From NCBI GenBank assembly GCA_002293295.1, contig DBCY01000045.1:1-6760 (forward strand): a stretch of 6,760 nucleotides of DNA. The letters are read 5' to 3'. The stretch comes from Ruminococcus sp. UBA946 (GTDB lineage Bacteria; Bacillota; Clostridia; Oscillospirales; Ruminococcaceae). The notes under the pieces are model-generated. The model had not been told where the DNA came from and ran no database searches. It saw only the letters and a program-made list of their open reading frames with translations. Of the stretch, positions 4,152 to 6,760 are shown one piece after another. Within the stretch, counting starts at the first letter, position 1. Each line of letters starts with the position of its first letter. A program made the position numbers and the translations under genes.

Positions 4152-6760
4152 ATGGCGGACAAATTTGTCTATTTGTTTAAAGAGGGAAACGGTTCTATGA
4201 AAAACCTGCTCGGAGGAAAGGGCGCAAACCTTGCCGAGATGACAAGCCTCAATCTTCCTGTTCCTCAGGGCTTCACTATTACTACCGAAGCCTGTATTAA
4301 ATATTATGAGGACGGCGAAGTTATTAATGAAAGTATTATTGCCGAAATAATGGAAAACATTACAAAAATGGAAGCTATTACCGGTAAAAAGTTCGGCGAC
4401 CTGGAAAATCCTCTGCTTGTTTCCGTCCGTTCAGGCGCAAGAGCTTCAATGCCCGGTATGATGGATACCATCCTTAACCTTGGCTTGAATGACGAGGTTG
4501 TGGAGGCTTTTGCCAAAAAAACCAACAACCCCAGGTTTGCTTATGACTCTTACCGCCGTTTTATCCAGATGTATTCCGACGTTGTTATGGAAGTCGGCAA
4601 GAAATTCTTTGAAGAACTCATTGACAAAATGAAGGAAGAAAAGGGCATAACCCTTGATACCGAACTTACAGCCGATGACCTTAAAACACTTGCAAATCAG
4701 TTTAAAGATGAATATAAGGCAAAAATCGGTTCCGATTTCCCGTCTGACGCAAAAGAACAGCTTATGGGAGCTATTCAAGCCGTATTCCGTTCATGGAATA
4801 ACCCGCGCGCCATTTACTACAGACGCATGAACGATATTCCCGGTTCATGGGGCACCGCCGTAAACGTACAGGCTATGGTGTTCGGTAATACCGGCGATAC
4901 CTCCGGCACGGGCGTCGCTTTTACAAGAGACCCTGCCACCGGTGAAAAGAAGCTGTACGGCAATTTCCTGATGAACGCGCAGGGTGAAGATGTTGTTGCC
5001 GGCGTAAGAACTCCTAATGATATTAGCCTTCTTAAAGATATTATGCCCGAATGCTACGAACAGTTCGTAACCATCTGCAGTACCCTTGAAAACCACTACA
5101 GGGATGTGCAGGATATGGAATTCACCATTGAAGACAAGAAGCTTTATATGCTTCAGACCCGAAACGGAAAGAGAACCGCCGCTGCCGCCCTTAAAATCGC
5201 ATGCGACCTTGTTGACGAGGGTATGATTTCCGAAAAGGAAGCTGTTCTGATGATTGACCCCAAGCAGCTTGACGCTCTTTTGCACCCGCAGTTTGACGCC
5301 AAAGCTTTAAAAGCTGCCAAGGAAATAGGTTCGGCTATTGCCGCTTCTCCCGGCGCCGCCTGCGGCAAGGTGGTGTTCACCGCCGAAGACGCTGTTGCTT
5401 TAGGAGAAAAAGGCGAAAAGGTTGTTTTAGTACGTCTTGAAACATCCCCCGAAGACGTTGAGGGTATGCATAACTCTGAGGGTATCCTTACCGTTCGCGG
5501 AGGAACGACTTCCCACGCCGCCGTTGTTGCCCGCGGAATGGGTACCTGCTGTGTTTCGGGATGCGGTGAAATTAAAATCAACGAAGATGCCAAAACCTTT
5601 GAGCTTGGCGGCAGAACCTTCAATGAAGGCGATTATATTTCCCTTGACGGCACTACCGGTAAAATTTACGGCGAAGCGATTCCTACCGTTGAAGCTACTA
5701 TTGGCGGTGAATTTAAAAGGCTGATGACATGGGCTGACCAATACAGAACCCTTAAAGTAAGGACCAACGCCGATACTCCTGCCGACGCAAAGAAAGCCGC
5801 CGAGTTCGGAGCCGAAGGCATAGGCCTTTGCCGTACCGAGCATATGTTCTTTGAAACTGACAGGATTGCCGCAATCAGGGAAATGATTTGCTCCGATACA
5901 GTTGAGGAAAGGGAAAAGGCGCTTGCTAAGCTTGAACCTATGCAGCAGGGCGATTTTGAGTCTCTTTATGAGTCAATGGGCAATTACGGCGTTAATATAA
6001 GGTTTTTAGACCCGCCGCTTCACGAATTCGTTCCTACGGCGGAAGAAGATATAAAAGCGCTTGCCGAAACCCAAGGCAAATCAGTTGACGATATTAAGGC
6101 TATTATTTCATCCCTCCACGAATTCAACCCGATGATGGGTCACCGCGGATGCCGTCTTGCCGTAACCTATCCTGAAATCGCGGCTATGCAGACCCGTGCC
6201 GTAATAAAAGCAGCGATTGCGGTTTCGAAAAGAAATCCCGGATTAAATATAGTTCCTGAAATAATGATTCCGCTTGTAGGCGAAATAAAGGAGCTAGCTT
6301 TTGTTAAGAAAGTGGTTGTTGAAACTGCCGACAAGGTAATTGCCGATGCCGGTTCTTCCTTAAAGTATACGGTAGGTACTATGATTGAAATCCCGAGAGC
6401 GGCTCTTACGGCTGATGAAATTGCAACCGAAGCCGATTTCTTCTCGTTCGGTACTAACGACCTTACCCAGATGACATTCGGTTTCTCAAGGGATGACGCC
6501 GGAAAATTCCTTAAATCTTATTATGACAACCAAATATATGAATCCGACCCGTTTGCACGGCTTGACCAGAACGGCGTAGGCAAGCTTGTTTCTATGGCTT
6601 GCGAGCTTGGAAGAAAAACCAATCCTAATATTAAACTGGGTATATGCGGCGAACACGGCGGCGACCCGTCCACAGTTGAATTCTGCCACAATGTAGGACT
6701 GACTTATGTTTCATGCTCGCCTTTCCGCGTGCCCATTGCAAAGCTCTCCGCCGCCCACGC
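4152..6760 (+). CDS. ppdK: Pyruvate, phosphate dikinase, 3' end cut by the window
   Basis: PPDK interconverts PEP + AMP + PPi and pyruvate + ATP + Pi in the cytoplasm; anaerobes often use it for PPi-dependent glycolysis. The open frame gives 869 complete codons with no stop. C. symbiosum PPDK has about 874, so only a few residues are missing. The nucleotide-binding domain (1 to about 340) has GGKGANL with K23, SVRSGARASMPGMMDT with R93, D321, E323 and Q335. The phosphohistidine domain has GGTTSHAAVVARGMG with catalytic H455. The PEP/pyruvate barrel has GLCRTEHMF with R561, R617 before LDPPLHEF, E746 in MIEIPRAAL, SFGTNDLTQ, and GICGEHGGDP with C832. These positions equal or lie one from the known catalytic residues. 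MADKFVYLF is a family-like N terminus, so I chose ATG 4152 over the in-frame TTG 4080 and ATG 4140. It is divergent from glmU and follows a long structured leader. Confidence 0.97.
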   Translation, partial: MADKFVYLFKEGNGSMKNLLGGKGANLAEMTSLNLPVPQGFTITTEACIKYYEDGEVINESIIAEIMENITKMEAITGKKFGDLENPLLVSVRSGARASMPGMMDTILNLGLNDEVVEAFAKKTNNPRFAYDSYRRFIQMYSDVVMEVGKKFFEELIDKMKEEKGITLDTELTADDLKTLANQFKDEYKAKIGSDFPSDAKEQLMGAIQAVFRSWNNPRAIYYRRMNDIPGSWGTAVNVQAMVFGNTGDTSGTGVAFTRDPATGEKKLYGNFLMNAQGEDVVAGVRTPNDISLLKDIMPECYEQFVTICSTLENHYRDVQDMEFTIEDKKLYMLQTRNGKRTAAAALKIACDLVDEGMISEKEAVLMIDPKQLDALLHPQFDAKALKAAKEIGSAIAASPGAACGKVVFTAEDAVALGEKGEKVVLVRLETSPEDVEGMHNSEGILTVRGGTTSHAAVVARGMGTCCVSGCGEIKINEDAKTFELGGRTFNEGDYISLDGTTGKIYGEAIPTVEATIGGEFKRLMTWADQYRTLKVRTNADTPADAKKAAEFGAEGIGLCRTEHMFFETDRIAAIREMICSDTVEEREKALAKLEPMQQGDFESLYESMGNYGVNIRFLDPPLHEFVPTAEEDIKALAETQGKSVDDIKAIISSLHEFNPMMGHRGCRLAVTYPEIAAMQTRAVIKAAIAVSKRNPGLNIVPEIMIPLVGEIKELAFVKKVVVETADKVIADAGSSLKYTVGTMIEIPRAALTADEIATEADFFSFGTNDLTQMTFGFSRDDAGKFLKSYYDNQIYESDPFARLDQNGVGKLVSMACELGRKTNPNIKLGICGEHGGDPSTVEFCHNVGLTYVSCSPFRVPIAKLSAAH

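Noticed and set aside
4845..5843. Long open frames on the minus strand inside ppdK
   Set aside because: They are complements of a well-conserved gene with biased GCC, GGC and GAA codons. They have no ribosome sites, and the ppdK frame explains the sequence.

Overview
The window looks like chromosomal core DNA from an anaerobic member of the Clostridia. Three things suggest this: GlmU, Prs and PpdK of clostridial type, a ppdK product that follows Clostridium symbiosum pyruvate phosphate dikinase closely, and Firmicutes-style promoters and Shine-Dalgarno sequences. The genus cannot be fixed from this sequence, although a gut Oscillospirales-like lineage is plausible. There is no phage, transposase gene, CRISPR array or tRNA.

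Region 1-402 has no protein gene. Read on the minus strand it holds a near-perfect sigma-70 promoter (TTGACA, 17 bp, TATACT) with an A-rich upstream element. A purine-rich leader follows, ending at the left edge in a CCTTGAAAATTGAACAA motif typical of Firmicutes rRNA precursors. The simplest reading is an rRNA operon, probably 16S first, that begins just outside the window.

Region 403-3674 is a leftward operon with the order glmU, prs and a membrane-anchored zinc-ribbon protein. The spacers are 33 and 53 nt and each gene has its own Shine-Dalgarno sequence. GlmU makes UDP-GlcNAc and Prs makes PRPP; glmU-prs is a classic Firmicutes pair. The third protein is unrecognised and may carry two diverged BamE/BLIP-like repeats outside the membrane. 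No clear terminator separates this operon from the rRNA promoter.

Region 3675-4151 is a divergent control region. It has a leftward glmU promoter and a rightward extended -10 promoter for ppdK. The predicted ppdK transcript starts with an unusually structured leader of about 255 nt: a large nested inverted repeat, a second stem, two 9-bp hairpins lying between two Shine-Dalgarno sequences, and alternative pairings that reach over the start codon. This leader is the best candidate here for something undescribed.

Region 4152-6760 is ppdK, complete except for its last few codons. PPDK interconverts PEP + AMP + PPi and pyruvate + ATP + Pi. GlmU releases PPi and Prs releases AMP, so the divergent genes are linked through metabolites that PPDK can use.
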